64,000 nucleotides of DNA from Cryptoclostridium sp964637365. GTDB taxonomy: Bacteria > Bacillota > Dehalobacteriia > UBA7702. The stretch lies in contig CAZWWH010000003.1 of NCBI GenBank assembly GCA_964637365.1, forward strand, positions 38,149 through 102,148, given 5' to 3'. This document shows, one piece after another, positions 7,750 to 15,100 of the stretch. A program made the translations under genes and the position numbers. How positions within the stretch are numbered: position 1 is the stretch's first letter; each line of letters starts with the position of its first letter. The notes below the pieces were generated by a model, which saw only the letters and a list, made by a program, of their open reading frames with translations, searched no databases and had not been told where the DNA came from.

Positions 7750-9630
7750 TTACTCCTCCCCTAAGGAAAGCTTTCGATAAAAGGTCGCCCGAGAAACTCC
7801 CAAAGCCCTGGCGGCGGCGCTGACATTGCCGTTGGCCGCATTCAAAGCCGCCAATAAACGTTGGCGTTCCCTGGCCTGGGCGCTGTCCTTTTTCCGCTCC
7901 CGCACCTCTCGAATGGAAGTGGCTGTGATTTTTTCAGCAATGGCTCCTTGAGCGCCTTGAAGCTCTTTTGGAGACGCTGTGACCGCCTCCAAGATATATG
8001 GGGGCAGATATTGCGCCATAATATCCTTGCCGCCGGAGAAAAAGAGAATTCGTTCGGCCACATTCTGCAACTCCCTAACATTCCCCGGCCAATCATATTG
8101 CAGCAGCGCCGCCATGGCGTCGGGCTGCAGCCGTTCCAGAAAGTTTTCCGCCGGGCTGGCTTTGGCCCAAAAGGAGCAAAACAGCGGTAAAATATCGTCC
8201 TTGCGTTCCCGCAGCGGCGGAATATGGAGATTGATCACATTCAAACGGTAATAGAGATCCTCTCGAAAGTTCTTCTCCACCACTTCATTCAGGAGATTTT
8301 TATTGGTAGCGCAGATGATGCGGACGTCCACGGGAATTTCCCGCTCACCGCCTACGCGGGTGACGCGCCGCTCCTGAATGACACGCAGCAGGGCGATTTG
8401 CTGCTCCATAGGCATATCGCCGATTTCGTCCAAAAACAGGGTGCCTCCCTCGGCCAATTCAAATTTCCCCGGCTTGCCGCCTTTTTTGGCTCCGGTAAAG
8501 GAGCCCTCCATATAGCCGAACAATTCACTGGCTACCAATTCCCTAGGGATGGCTCCGCAGTTCACCGCTACAAAGGGGCCTTTTTTGCGATGGCTGCGAT
8601 TATGAATGGATTGGGCAAACATCTCCTTTCCCGTGCCGCTTTCTCCCTCAATCAAAATATTGCAATCACTGGAGGCCGCCTGTTTCCCTAAAAAAATCGC
8701 CTCCTGGAGCGAAGGGCTGACGGTAATGATATCTTTAAACTGAAAGCGTGCCTGGGCGCCGCTGAGACGGTTTACCATCTTATGAACCTGGGTCACGGGC
8801 TTCAACACCAAAATACACTTGGAAACCATATCCTCCTCAATTTCCAGGGGCATTCCCGAAACAATGAAGGATAGCGACTTACCATGCATTTCCAAATCGG
8901 CAAAGGGCCTTTTCTTTAAAAAGAGCCAGTTCAGGGCATTGCTCTTGCGGCCATTCAATAACCCCTGAAAATATTGGCCGATCTCCTTTTCAGCCTCACG
9001 CCAAAGCCCATCGGGACCGTAATTCAAGAATTCGCAATTCCCAGTTTTATCAATGACGATAATACCTTCGGAAATACCCGACAAAATACTTTGTAAATAG
9101 CGGTTCAAGCGTATTAACTCCGTATTGGCGCTTTTCAGCTCCTTGGTGCGCTGCTCCACTTCGTGGGTCAGAAGGTGCTCCATATCCTTAAAATGGGTGA
9201 TGTCCCTGCCGATGTCCTGATATTCGATAATGACTCCGTTTTCGTCATAAAAACCGCGGCCCACACTTTCCATCCAGGCAGTTTCGCCATTTTTATTTTT
9301 GACGCGGTATTGATAGCGATAATGGGGATGCTCCGCGTCAACGGATTTCATCATTTGGTAAATTGTGGCACGATCCTCCCTTGCCACCAGCTCCATGGTA
9401 TCGGTGCCGATTAATTCCTCCTGCGTATAGCCGTAATAATCGGCCAAAGCCTTGTTGACGTAAGTCAGATTATAATTGGGGTCCGACCGCTCCACCAGCT
9501 CTGTCATATTATCCATGATGGAGTCGTACTGGTCTTTTCGCAATTCCAACTCACGGATGGTTTGATTCTTTTGACGGATTTCCTCTTGAATTAGGCTTAA
9601 GGCAGCCGAGGGATCCGATAATTTGGTCAT
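7750..9630 (-). CDS. Sigma-54-dependent PAS-AAA+-Fis transcriptional activator
   Basis: 626 residues. An N-terminal PAS domain (about 25-150) is followed by a helical linker, a second PAS-like segment (about 185-280), the AAA+ domain (about 305-535) and a C-terminal Fis-type helix-turn-helix ('NGNVSAAARALGVSRATFYR'). Walker A is GESGTGKE and Walker B is GGTLFLDEIGDM. The sigma-54-contacting loop is GSFTGA instead of the usual GAFTGA. It probably senses an amine or redox signal through PAS and opens the -24/-12 promoter of the neighbouring methyltransferase operon. It is separated from that operon by about 275 bases and points the same way. Family identification is firm; the signal is unknown. 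Confidence 0.93.
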   Translation of the reverse strand: MTKLSDPSAALSLIQEEIRQKNQTIRELELRKDQYDSIMDNMTELVERSDPNYNLTYVNKALADYYGYTQEELIGTDTMELVAREDRATIYQMMKSVDAEHPHYRYQYRVKNKNGETAWMESVGRGFYDENGVIIEYQDIGRDITHFKDMEHLLTHEVEQRTKELKSANTELIRLNRYLQSILSGISEGIIVIDKTGNCEFLNYGPDGLWREAEKEIGQYFQGLLNGRKSNALNWLFLKKRPFADLEMHGKSLSFIVSGMPLEIEEDMVSKCILVLKPVTQVHKMVNRLSGAQARFQFKDIITVSPSLQEAIFLGKQAASSDCNILIEGESGTGKEMFAQSIHNRSHRKKGPFVAVNCGAIPRELVASELFGYMEGSFTGAKKGGKPGKFELAEGGTLFLDEIGDMPMEQQIALLRVIQERRVTRVGGEREIPVDVRIICATNKNLLNEVVEKNFREDLYYRLNVINLHIPPLRERKDDILPLFCSFWAKASPAENFLERLQPDAMAALLQYDWPGNVRELQNVAERILFFSGGKDIMAQYLPPYILEAVTASPKELQGAQGAIAEKITATSIREVRERKKDSAQARERQRLLAALNAANGNVSAAARALGVSRATFYRKLSLGEE

Positions 9631-10165
9631 GGCGCTTCATCCTTCCGCTTTCAAATACTGTATCATTATTGTATCATAAATGAAGCGATTTTGACAATCC
9701 ATTTCTTTGATGAATACATTTCCTTCATTTGCCACGGCCACCAGCGCAATCATTAAAATCACCAGCAGTGAGTTGGTGACAGTTATATGAAAAACCTTAG
9801 AATTCCATAGCTCACGGTCATATGGTGGGCCCCCTAACACGATGGCAAAAATCGAAATCATATCGTTGAGAAACTTCCAAGGCCCCTTTAATTTGCTCAT
9901 CCAAAGGCCGTATAGGGACGACGGCGTGGTGATGGGAAGCTGGTATCGGTAAGCCCCTCCACCCATCCCCGAAGCCCCTTTTGTACGATCATGATAAGCC
10001 CCTGCCCTTGAGCTGCGATGTACAGAAGAAGCTTCGTGAAATTGTCAACACTGCCGAAAAACATTACGATGTAAAATTAAGTGTAGAATAAAATTTCAGA
10101 ACATCTCTTCCCCATTCTGCGTATTGTCACTGATACTGGCAGCATAATAACAACCGTCCCACAAC
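9631..10165. other. Gene-poor stretch; possible decayed coding sequence
   Basis: About 530 bases without a gene I can support. A minus-strand frame (9637-9966) encodes a hydrophobic segment but has no recognisable family or good ribosome-binding site, and a plus-strand frame of roughly 50 codons ends with TAA at 10089-10091. It may be remnants of an inactivated gene or element. No promoter or RNA is evident apart from the terminator that follows. Confidence 0.3.
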
Positions 10166-10195
10166 AAAAGCAGCGTTCTTTCCAACGCTGCTTTT
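10166..10195. terminator. Bidirectional intrinsic terminator
   Basis: AAAGCAGCGTT-ctttcc-AACGCTGCTTT with T-runs readable from both strands. It sits just past the 3' end of the 4Fe-4S protein gene (minus strand). Confidence 0.8.
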
Positions 10196-10215
10196 TATGG
10201 TTTTACGGTTTTGAA

Positions 10216-10929
10216 TTAATCTAAAATCCTACCGTCGGTAGAAATTGTTTCTACTTGACAATGTAGGGCTTCGCCCTTGCCGCTGGCCTTAAGTGCATTT
10301 TTCACGGCATTTTCCAGCCCGCCGCAGCAAGGCACCTCCATACGGACAACAGTAACGCTTTTGATATCGTTATTGCGGAGGATCTCCGTAAGTTTATTGG
10401 TATAGTCAACGGAATCCAGCTTAGGGCAGCCAACCAAGGTAACGCGGTTTTTTATAAAGTGATTATGGAAATCGCCATAAGCATAGGCAGTACAGTTCGC
10501 CGCCACCAAAAGATGAGCGCCGTCAAAATAAGGGGCGTTGACTGGCACCAGCTTGATTTGTACAGGCCATTGAGAAAGCTGGGAGGGGACTGCCTCGGTT
10601 CGGGTGCAAGGTTCCCCGAGATGTTCGATTCTTTTGGAAGCCGCGCCAGGACAACCAGAGTGTGCCAAGTGCTCAGAAAGCGTGCCGGCTTCGATTTTAT
10701 GCCGTTTCACGGCTTCCTCATCATAGGCCGCAGCCTCCCGCTCCACAAAGGTAATGGCCCCGGTGGGGCAGGCGGGCAAACAGTCGCCAAGGCCGTCGCA
10801 GTAATCGTCCCGCAGCAGCTTGGCCTTACCGTTCACCATGCCAATGGCGTCTTCGTGACAAGCCTCGGCGCAAGCGCCGCAGCCGTCGCATTTTTCTTCA
10901 TTAATTTCAATTACTTTTCTTATCATCAT
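10216..10929 (-). CDS. 4Fe-4S dicluster ferredoxin-domain protein
   Basis: 237 residues. The N-terminus carries two ferredoxin-type motifs, 'CDGCGACAEACHEDAIG' and 'CDGLGDCLPACPTGAITF'. The C-terminal part has further conserved cysteines ('LVGCPKLDS', 'VPCCGGLE'). Proteins of this architecture are common in anaerobes next to Crp/Fnr regulators and probably move electrons in redox or nitrosative-stress responses; no substrate can be assigned. It diverges from the Crp/Fnr gene at 11032, with about 100 bases between, so joint control is likely. AAGGAG precedes the tandem ATG ATG start. Confidence 0.85.
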   Translation of the reverse strand: MMIRKVIEINEEKCDGCGACAEACHEDAIGMVNGKAKLLRDDYCDGLGDCLPACPTGAITFVEREAAAYDEEAVKRHKIEAGTLSEHLAHSGCPGAASKRIEHLGEPCTRTEAVPSQLSQWPVQIKLVPVNAPYFDGAHLLVAANCTAYAYGDFHNHFIKNRVTLVGCPKLDSVDYTNKLTEILRNNDIKSVTVVRMEVPCCGGLENAVKNALKASGKGEALHCQVETISTDGRILD

Positions 10930-11031
10930 AATCTCCTTTTCAAAATGAGGAATGGTTCGCTTGACTTCGTGTCATAATCATACTATATTGAAAACAAAAA
11001 TTTCGTTGGAAATACAACAAAATGGAGGATC

Positions 11032-11691
11032 ATGAAAAATTACCAAAGCATTTTGACAAAGTCCACGCTGTTTCATGGCGTGGCGGAGCGAGAAATCGGG
11101 GACTTAGTGCAGTGTTTATCGCCGAGACAAAGCGATTTCCAAAAGGGAGAATACCTCTATCGCCACGGGGAAAAGCTCTCCTCCATGGGGTTGGTACTCC
11201 AAGGCAGCGTCTATATTTTAAAGGAGGATTACTGGGGAAACCGCACCATTCTCACTACGGTGCAGGAGGGTCAGCTCTTTGGCGAGGCATATGCCTGCTC
11301 GGAGACGATGGAATCCGCCGTCAGCGCCGTGGCAGCTCAGGACGGCGCAGCGCTGTTTTTCGATACCAAACGTATTCTCACCCTTTGCCCCTCGGCCTGC
11401 TCCTTCCATGCCCAGTTGGTAAGGAACCTCATCACCGTGTTAGCGGATAAAAATATCCATTTGACGGAAAAAATCGAGCATTTGTCCCAAAGGCGACTGC
11501 GGGACAAGGTGCTGTCATATCTGATGGATATGTCGAAAAAACAGGGGAGCACCGAATTTACCATTCCCTTCAGCCGTCAGGAGCTGGCGGATTATCTGTC
11601 TGTAGACCGCAGCGCCCTCTCCAGCGAGTTGGGGAAACTCCGGGACGAAGGAATTCTGGAATTTGAACGCAAGCGCTTTCGCTTATTATAG
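11032..11691 (+). CDS. Crp/Fnr-family transcriptional regulator
   Basis: 219 residues: a cyclic-nucleotide-binding-type beta barrel (about 10-120, 'GEYLYRHGEKLSSMGLVLQG'), a long dimerisation helix, and a winged helix-turn-helix with 'FSRQELADYLSVDRSALSSEL' near 180. There is no N-terminal Fnr cysteine cluster, so it is not a classical oxygen-sensing Fnr. Related proteins respond to NO, haem or redox state and control hcp or ferredoxin genes. GGAGG precedes the ATG. It diverges from the 4Fe-4S protein gene, its most probable target. The stop is TAG, one of only three TAG stops I find among about 48 genes in the window. Confidence 0.92.
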   Translation: MKNYQSILTKSTLFHGVAEREIGDLVQCLSPRQSDFQKGEYLYRHGEKLSSMGLVLQGSVYILKEDYWGNRTILTTVQEGQLFGEAYACSETMESAVSAVAAQDGAALFFDTKRILTLCPSACSFHAQLVRNLITVLADKNIHLTEKIEHLSQRRLRDKVLSYLMDMSKKQGSTEFTIPFSRQELADYLSVDRSALSSELGKLRDEGILEFERKRFRLL

Positions 11692-11723
11692 AGGGACAGT
11701 ACACTGCCATACAAAAGCAAAAA

Positions 11724-11757
11724 ACGAGGTGCGACTGAAGTCACGCCTCGTTTTTTT
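11724..11757 (+). terminator. Intrinsic terminator after the Crp/Fnr gene
   Basis: CGAGG...CCTCG hairpin with a near-complete stem and seven T residues after it. It lies between two convergent genes and may serve both. Confidence 0.8.
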
Positions 11758-11777
11758 ACAGAAGAAATCTAGATTTT

Positions 11778-13376
11778 CTATTTCAAATAATTATACATCA
11801 TCTGGGCCGCCTCAGCTCTGGTAATGGCGCTTTGGGGCAGTAAGCGTTTCTGATGGTCGCCAAAGAAAATCTCGCCAGCTGCGGCAGCCATGGCTTTTTG
11901 CGCGTATTTGCTGGTTTGCTGGAAATCGGTAAAGGTATATCCCTTATCTTTCAGCTGTTCCAAACGGGAATCTATATCTACCAAGTCAATGGCGTCCTGG
12001 CCAATGGCAATGCGCATGATCACCAAGGCCGCGTCCTGGCGGCGAATGGGGGTATTGGGCAGGAAGCCGCCCGTGTCGTCGCCTACAAAAATTTTTGCTT
12101 TCCCACAGGCCATTACGGCTTCATAATACCAATCATCCTCATTGACGTCGGGGAAGGTGATGGCGCTGCCGTCCTTCATAACCATTTCGTCATTTTTGTA
12201 ATAGTTATACAGCATTTGGGCGAATTCCGCTCTGGTGATATTGTTTTGGGGATTGAAGTTTTTGTTGTTATCTCCTTGAAAGAGGCCGTTTTCCATGCAC
12301 CAGGCTACTGCGGAATAGAACCATATATTTTGATTGGTAATATCCTTCATGTCATCAATGGTGAGCTTCTGGTCGTCAGGCAATTCGTTCAACGCTTTCT
12401 GAATATCGGCCAGCTTTTGTTTGGCTTCATCGGAAACAAGGGCTTTCTGGTCATCGGTCAAAGCGTCGTAAGCTGCTTGAGCCGCAGCAACAGCGGCTTT
12501 ATCCTCTTTGGTCACGTCCTTAACTGCGGGAAGAGCGTTGATCGCATCCATTACCTTTTGAGCAGCGGCTTCATCGTCTTTGATTTTATTCAACGCTGCC
12601 TCAACGTCGGCCAGCTTTTGTTTGGCTTCATCGGAAACAAGGGCTTTCTGGTCATCAGTCAAAGCGTCGTAAGCTGCTTGAGCCGCATCGACAGCGGCTT
12701 TATCCTCTTTGGTCACGTCCTTAACTGCGGGAAGAGCGTTGATCGCATCCATTACCTTTTGAGCAGCGGCTTCATCCCTTTCTTCTTGGGAAACGCCAAT
12801 ATTTTTCGGCTCCTGGGTTCCATTGGTATACTGGGCAGAGCCGTCATTTTTGATGGTTTCATTCACAAAGGTGCAGTTATCAAAAACAGCGGAGCCTTCA
12901 TTCACAATGGTTTCTTTGAAGCTGCAGTTTTCAAACCGCACCGTAACGCCGGCGGGAATAACCAGGGTCTCGCTAAGCATTTCAAAAGCGATGCTTTTGA
13001 TGGTGATAACGTCGGTTCTCGCTGCGAAGGTCAAAGTGTCACTGCTGTCGGTACCCTTTACTGTTCTTACGGTTTCATTATCGTCGCCCCAAAAGTTCTT
13101 GTTCCACCCCACTAAAGTGTGAATCTGGGCGGGAAGAACCGTTTGGCCGGTAAAAAGATTGCTACAGTTGATTTTTACGGCAGTGGCGTCACCAAGATGA
13201 TTGGCCAAACACAGGGCAAGGTCATAGGAATTGTCCTCAATCAAATACTCTTTCTCCGTGGCGGGAATCTCGGCGGCTGAGACCTTAGCCGACGCCCCCG
13301 AAACAGGCATAAAACACATTGCTACCAAACAGGCGCAAAGGAGCCCTGAAATAAATTGTTTCCATTTGTTCATCAT
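11778..13376 (-). CDS. Secreted SLH-domain surface protein with 67-residue internal repeats
   Basis: 532 residues. A signal peptide (hydrophobic core about 8-28, cleavage near 'SGASA') is followed by a beta-rich region of about 170 residues with 'VIPAGVTVRFENCSFKETI', then two almost identical 67-residue helical repeats containing 'AAYDALTDDQKALVSDEAK', then three C-terminal SLH modules (from about 340) that anchor proteins to secondary cell-wall polymer. The helical repeats probably act as a stalk. The function of the N-terminal part is unknown. The gene is preceded by a strong promoter overlapped by a long palindromic operator, so its expression is probably repressed under some condition. 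Stop codon is TAG. Confidence 0.88.
   Translation of the reverse strand: MMNKWKQFISGLLCACLVAMCFMPVSGASAKVSAAEIPATEKEYLIEDNSYDLALCLANHLGDATAVKINCSNLFTGQTVLPAQIHTLVGWNKNFWGDDNETVRTVKGTDSSDTLTFAARTDVITIKSIAFEMLSETLVIPAGVTVRFENCSFKETIVNEGSAVFDNCTFVNETIKNDGSAQYTNGTQEPKNIGVSQEERDEAAAQKVMDAINALPAVKDVTKEDKAAVDAAQAAYDALTDDQKALVSDEAKQKLADVEAALNKIKDDEAAAQKVMDAINALPAVKDVTKEDKAAVAAAQAAYDALTDDQKALVSDEAKQKLADIQKALNELPDDQKLTIDDMKDITNQNIWFYSAVAWCMENGLFQGDNNKNFNPQNNITRAEFAQMLYNYYKNDEMVMKDGSAITFPDVNEDDWYYEAVMACGKAKIFVGDDTGGFLPNTPIRRQDAALVIMRIAIGQDAIDLVDIDSRLEQLKDKGYTFTDFQQTSKYAQKAMAAAAGEIFFGDHQKRLLPQSAITRAEAAQMMYNYLK
12407..12780 (-). repeat. Near-perfect 201-bp internal tandem repeat in the SLH gene
   Basis: Units start at 12407 and 12608 (period 201 bp, 67 codons). 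The second copy runs to about 12780 and differs at only a few positions (for example GCAGCAACAG against GCATCGACAG). Near identity at DNA level indicates recent duplication or ongoing homogenisation. Confidence 0.85.
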
Positions 13377-13400
13377 GTTACCTCCTTATATTTTTTCTTA

Positions 13401-13416
13401 GTTAGCAATAGCTAAC
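13401..13416. promoter_or_regulatory. Secondary operator-like palindrome
   Basis: GTTAGC-aata-GCTAAC just upstream of the SLH gene's ribosome-binding region. It shares the GTTAGC/GCTAAC arms of the larger palindrome 60 bases upstream, so the same dimeric regulator could bind both. Confidence 0.6.
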
Positions 13417-13473
13417 ACGTGATGATAAAAAATTGCTACCAAAACTATCCTTACTGTCTTTTTCCAGGAAACG

Positions 13474-13517
13474 GTAGCATATCTTTAGTTAGCACTAGCT
13501 AACTAAAGATATGCTAC
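13474..13517. promoter_or_regulatory. 44-bp perfect palindrome overlapping the -10 of the SLH gene
   Basis: Two perfect 20-bp arms (GTAGCATATC...TTAGTTAGC and its complement) around a 4-base centre 'acta'. The inner TTAGTTAGC/GCTAACTAA resembles MarR-type operators. The outer arm contains the -10 hexamer, so a bound repressor would block RNA polymerase. Confidence 0.8.
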
Positions 13518-13539
13518 GCCATAATTTGGATTTTGTCAA
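13511..13539 (-). promoter_or_regulatory. Sigma-A-type promoter of the SLH gene
   Basis: Minus strand: TTGACA (13539-13534), exactly 17 bases, TAGCAT (13516-13511). The -10 is inside the arm of the 44-bp palindrome. Confidence 0.75.
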
Positions 13540-13563
13540 GCCCTATCATGTCTTAAAGTACAA

Positions 13564-13603
13564 AAAAATTGTCCCGCAGGTTTCCCAGGGGACAATTTTT
13601 AAA
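13564..13603 (-). terminator. Intrinsic terminator of sstT
   Basis: Minus strand: ATTGTCC...GGACAAT stem followed by a T-run, about 20 bases after the sstT stop. Confidence 0.8.
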
Positions 13604-13621
13604 TCTTCGAGTCATTTACTG

Positions 13622-14839
13622 TTATCTCTTTGCTTCGTTCCGCTTGCTGCCCAATTCCGCCACAGCAGTGAACAATACGTCGGTGGAGGAATTCAATGCG
13701 GTTTCGCAGGAATCCTGAATGACCCCGACGATAAAGCCTACGCCAACGACCTGCATCGCCACGTCGTTGGGGATACCAAAGAGGCTGCAAGCCAAAGGAA
13801 TCAGCAGCAGAGAGCCGCCGGCTACCCCCGAGGCGCCGCAGGCGCTGACAGCCGAAAGCACACAAAGAATCACAGCGGTGACAAAGTCCACATGAATATC
13901 TAAGGTGTTGGTCGCCGCCAAGGTTAAGGTGGCGATGGTCACGGCGGCGCCGGCCATATTAATGGTAGCCCCCAAGGGAATGGAGATGGAGTAAGTATCT
14001 TTGTTCAAACCGAGTTTTTCGCAAAGGCTCATGTTTACGGGAATATTCGCCGCGGAGCTGCGGGTGAAAAAGGCGGTGAGACCGCTTTCCTTCAAGCAAG
14101 TAAAAACGAGAGGATAGGGATTTTTGCGAATTTTGATAAATGTAATCAAAGGATTGACCACCAAAGCTACGAAGAACATGATGCCCACCAAAAGCAGAAT
14201 CAGGCGGCCGTAATCCAGCAAGACCTTGAGGCCGCTGGTGGAAATGGCGGAAAATACCAGCCCCATAACGCCAAGAGGAGCGAATTTGATGACCCAGCGC
14301 ACCAGCTGGGAAATACCGTTGGCAATGTCCGTCACCATAGTTTTGGTGCTGTCGGAAGCGGCTTTTAAAGCCAAGCCCAACAAAATAGCCCAGGTGAGAA
14401 TGCCGATATAGTTGGCGTCAGCCAAGGCGCTGATGGGATTGGACACCACGTTAAAGATCAGAGTTCTGAGAACCTCGGTAATGCCTTCCGGCGGTGTAAC
14501 ATCGCCGGCGCCGGAGGTAAGCACCAGCTCCACTTTAAAAATATAGCTGGCAATCACAGCGGAAAGCGCCGCGCACAAGGTACCAATGATGTAAAGTAAG
14601 ATGATGGACTTCATATTGGTCTTTTGCCCTTTTTGATGCTGAGCAATGGCGGAAGTCACCAGGAATAAAACGAGAATGGGCGCCACAGCCTTTAACGCGC
14701 CGACAAAAAGTTCGCCGAGAATGGAAATTCCCGACAACTGCTTCGGAAACGCCACCGCCAAAATGACGCCAACCACCAAACCGAGGATGATTTGCTTCAC
14801 CAGGCTGATGCGGTTCCAGGCTTCCAAAATTTTTTTCAT
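13622..14839 (-). CDS. sstT: Sodium/serine-threonine symporter SstT
   Basis: 405 residues, the usual length for SstT of the dicarboxylate/amino acid:cation symporter family. The N-terminus 'WNRISLVKQIILGLVVGVILA' and the C-terminal 'IPLGATINMAGAAVTIATL' and 'SACGASGVAGGSLLLIPLAC' match the substrate- and sodium-binding hairpins of the family. It imports serine and threonine with sodium. AGGGG precedes the ATG. It is a single gene with its own terminator; a TATAAT lies about 110 bases upstream but its -35 is weak. Confidence 0.93.
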   Translation of the reverse strand: MKKILEAWNRISLVKQIILGLVVGVILAVAFPKQLSGISILGELFVGALKAVAPILVLFLVTSAIAQHQKGQKTNMKSIILLYIIGTLCAALSAVIASYIFKVELVLTSGAGDVTPPEGITEVLRTLIFNVVSNPISALADANYIGILTWAILLGLALKAASDSTKTMVTDIANGISQLVRWVIKFAPLGVMGLVFSAISTSGLKVLLDYGRLILLLVGIMFFVALVVNPLITFIKIRKNPYPLVFTCLKESGLTAFFTRSSAANIPVNMSLCEKLGLNKDTYSISIPLGATINMAGAAVTIATLTLAATNTLDIHVDFVTAVILCVLSAVSACGASGVAGGSLLLIPLACSLFGIPNDVAMQVVGVGFIVGVIQDSCETALNSSTDVLFTAVAELGSKRNEAKR

Positions 14840-15100
14840 TGTTCATTTCCCCTTTAATGATAGTTTTCCTCATCATCACCATCGGCTCCCCTTCTTAACC
14901 GATGGTATAAGTATCGAAACACACGTACCAAAACATTATACGATAACTTCGCCAAAATGTATACCCTTTTTTCAGAAAAGTCGTTTTTTCTATGAGCTTT
15001 GGGAAAAGTCCCACTGTTTGCCCGGATAAATGCCTTTCTTCAAGAAAAGGAGAAGAGAAAACATATTGATTCAAAATAAGGGAAATTTTTGCATATTTTC

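Noticed and set aside
9637..9966. 109-residue minus-strand frame
   Set aside because: No family, weak start, and surrounding sequence looks decayed. Described as a gene-poor stretch instead.
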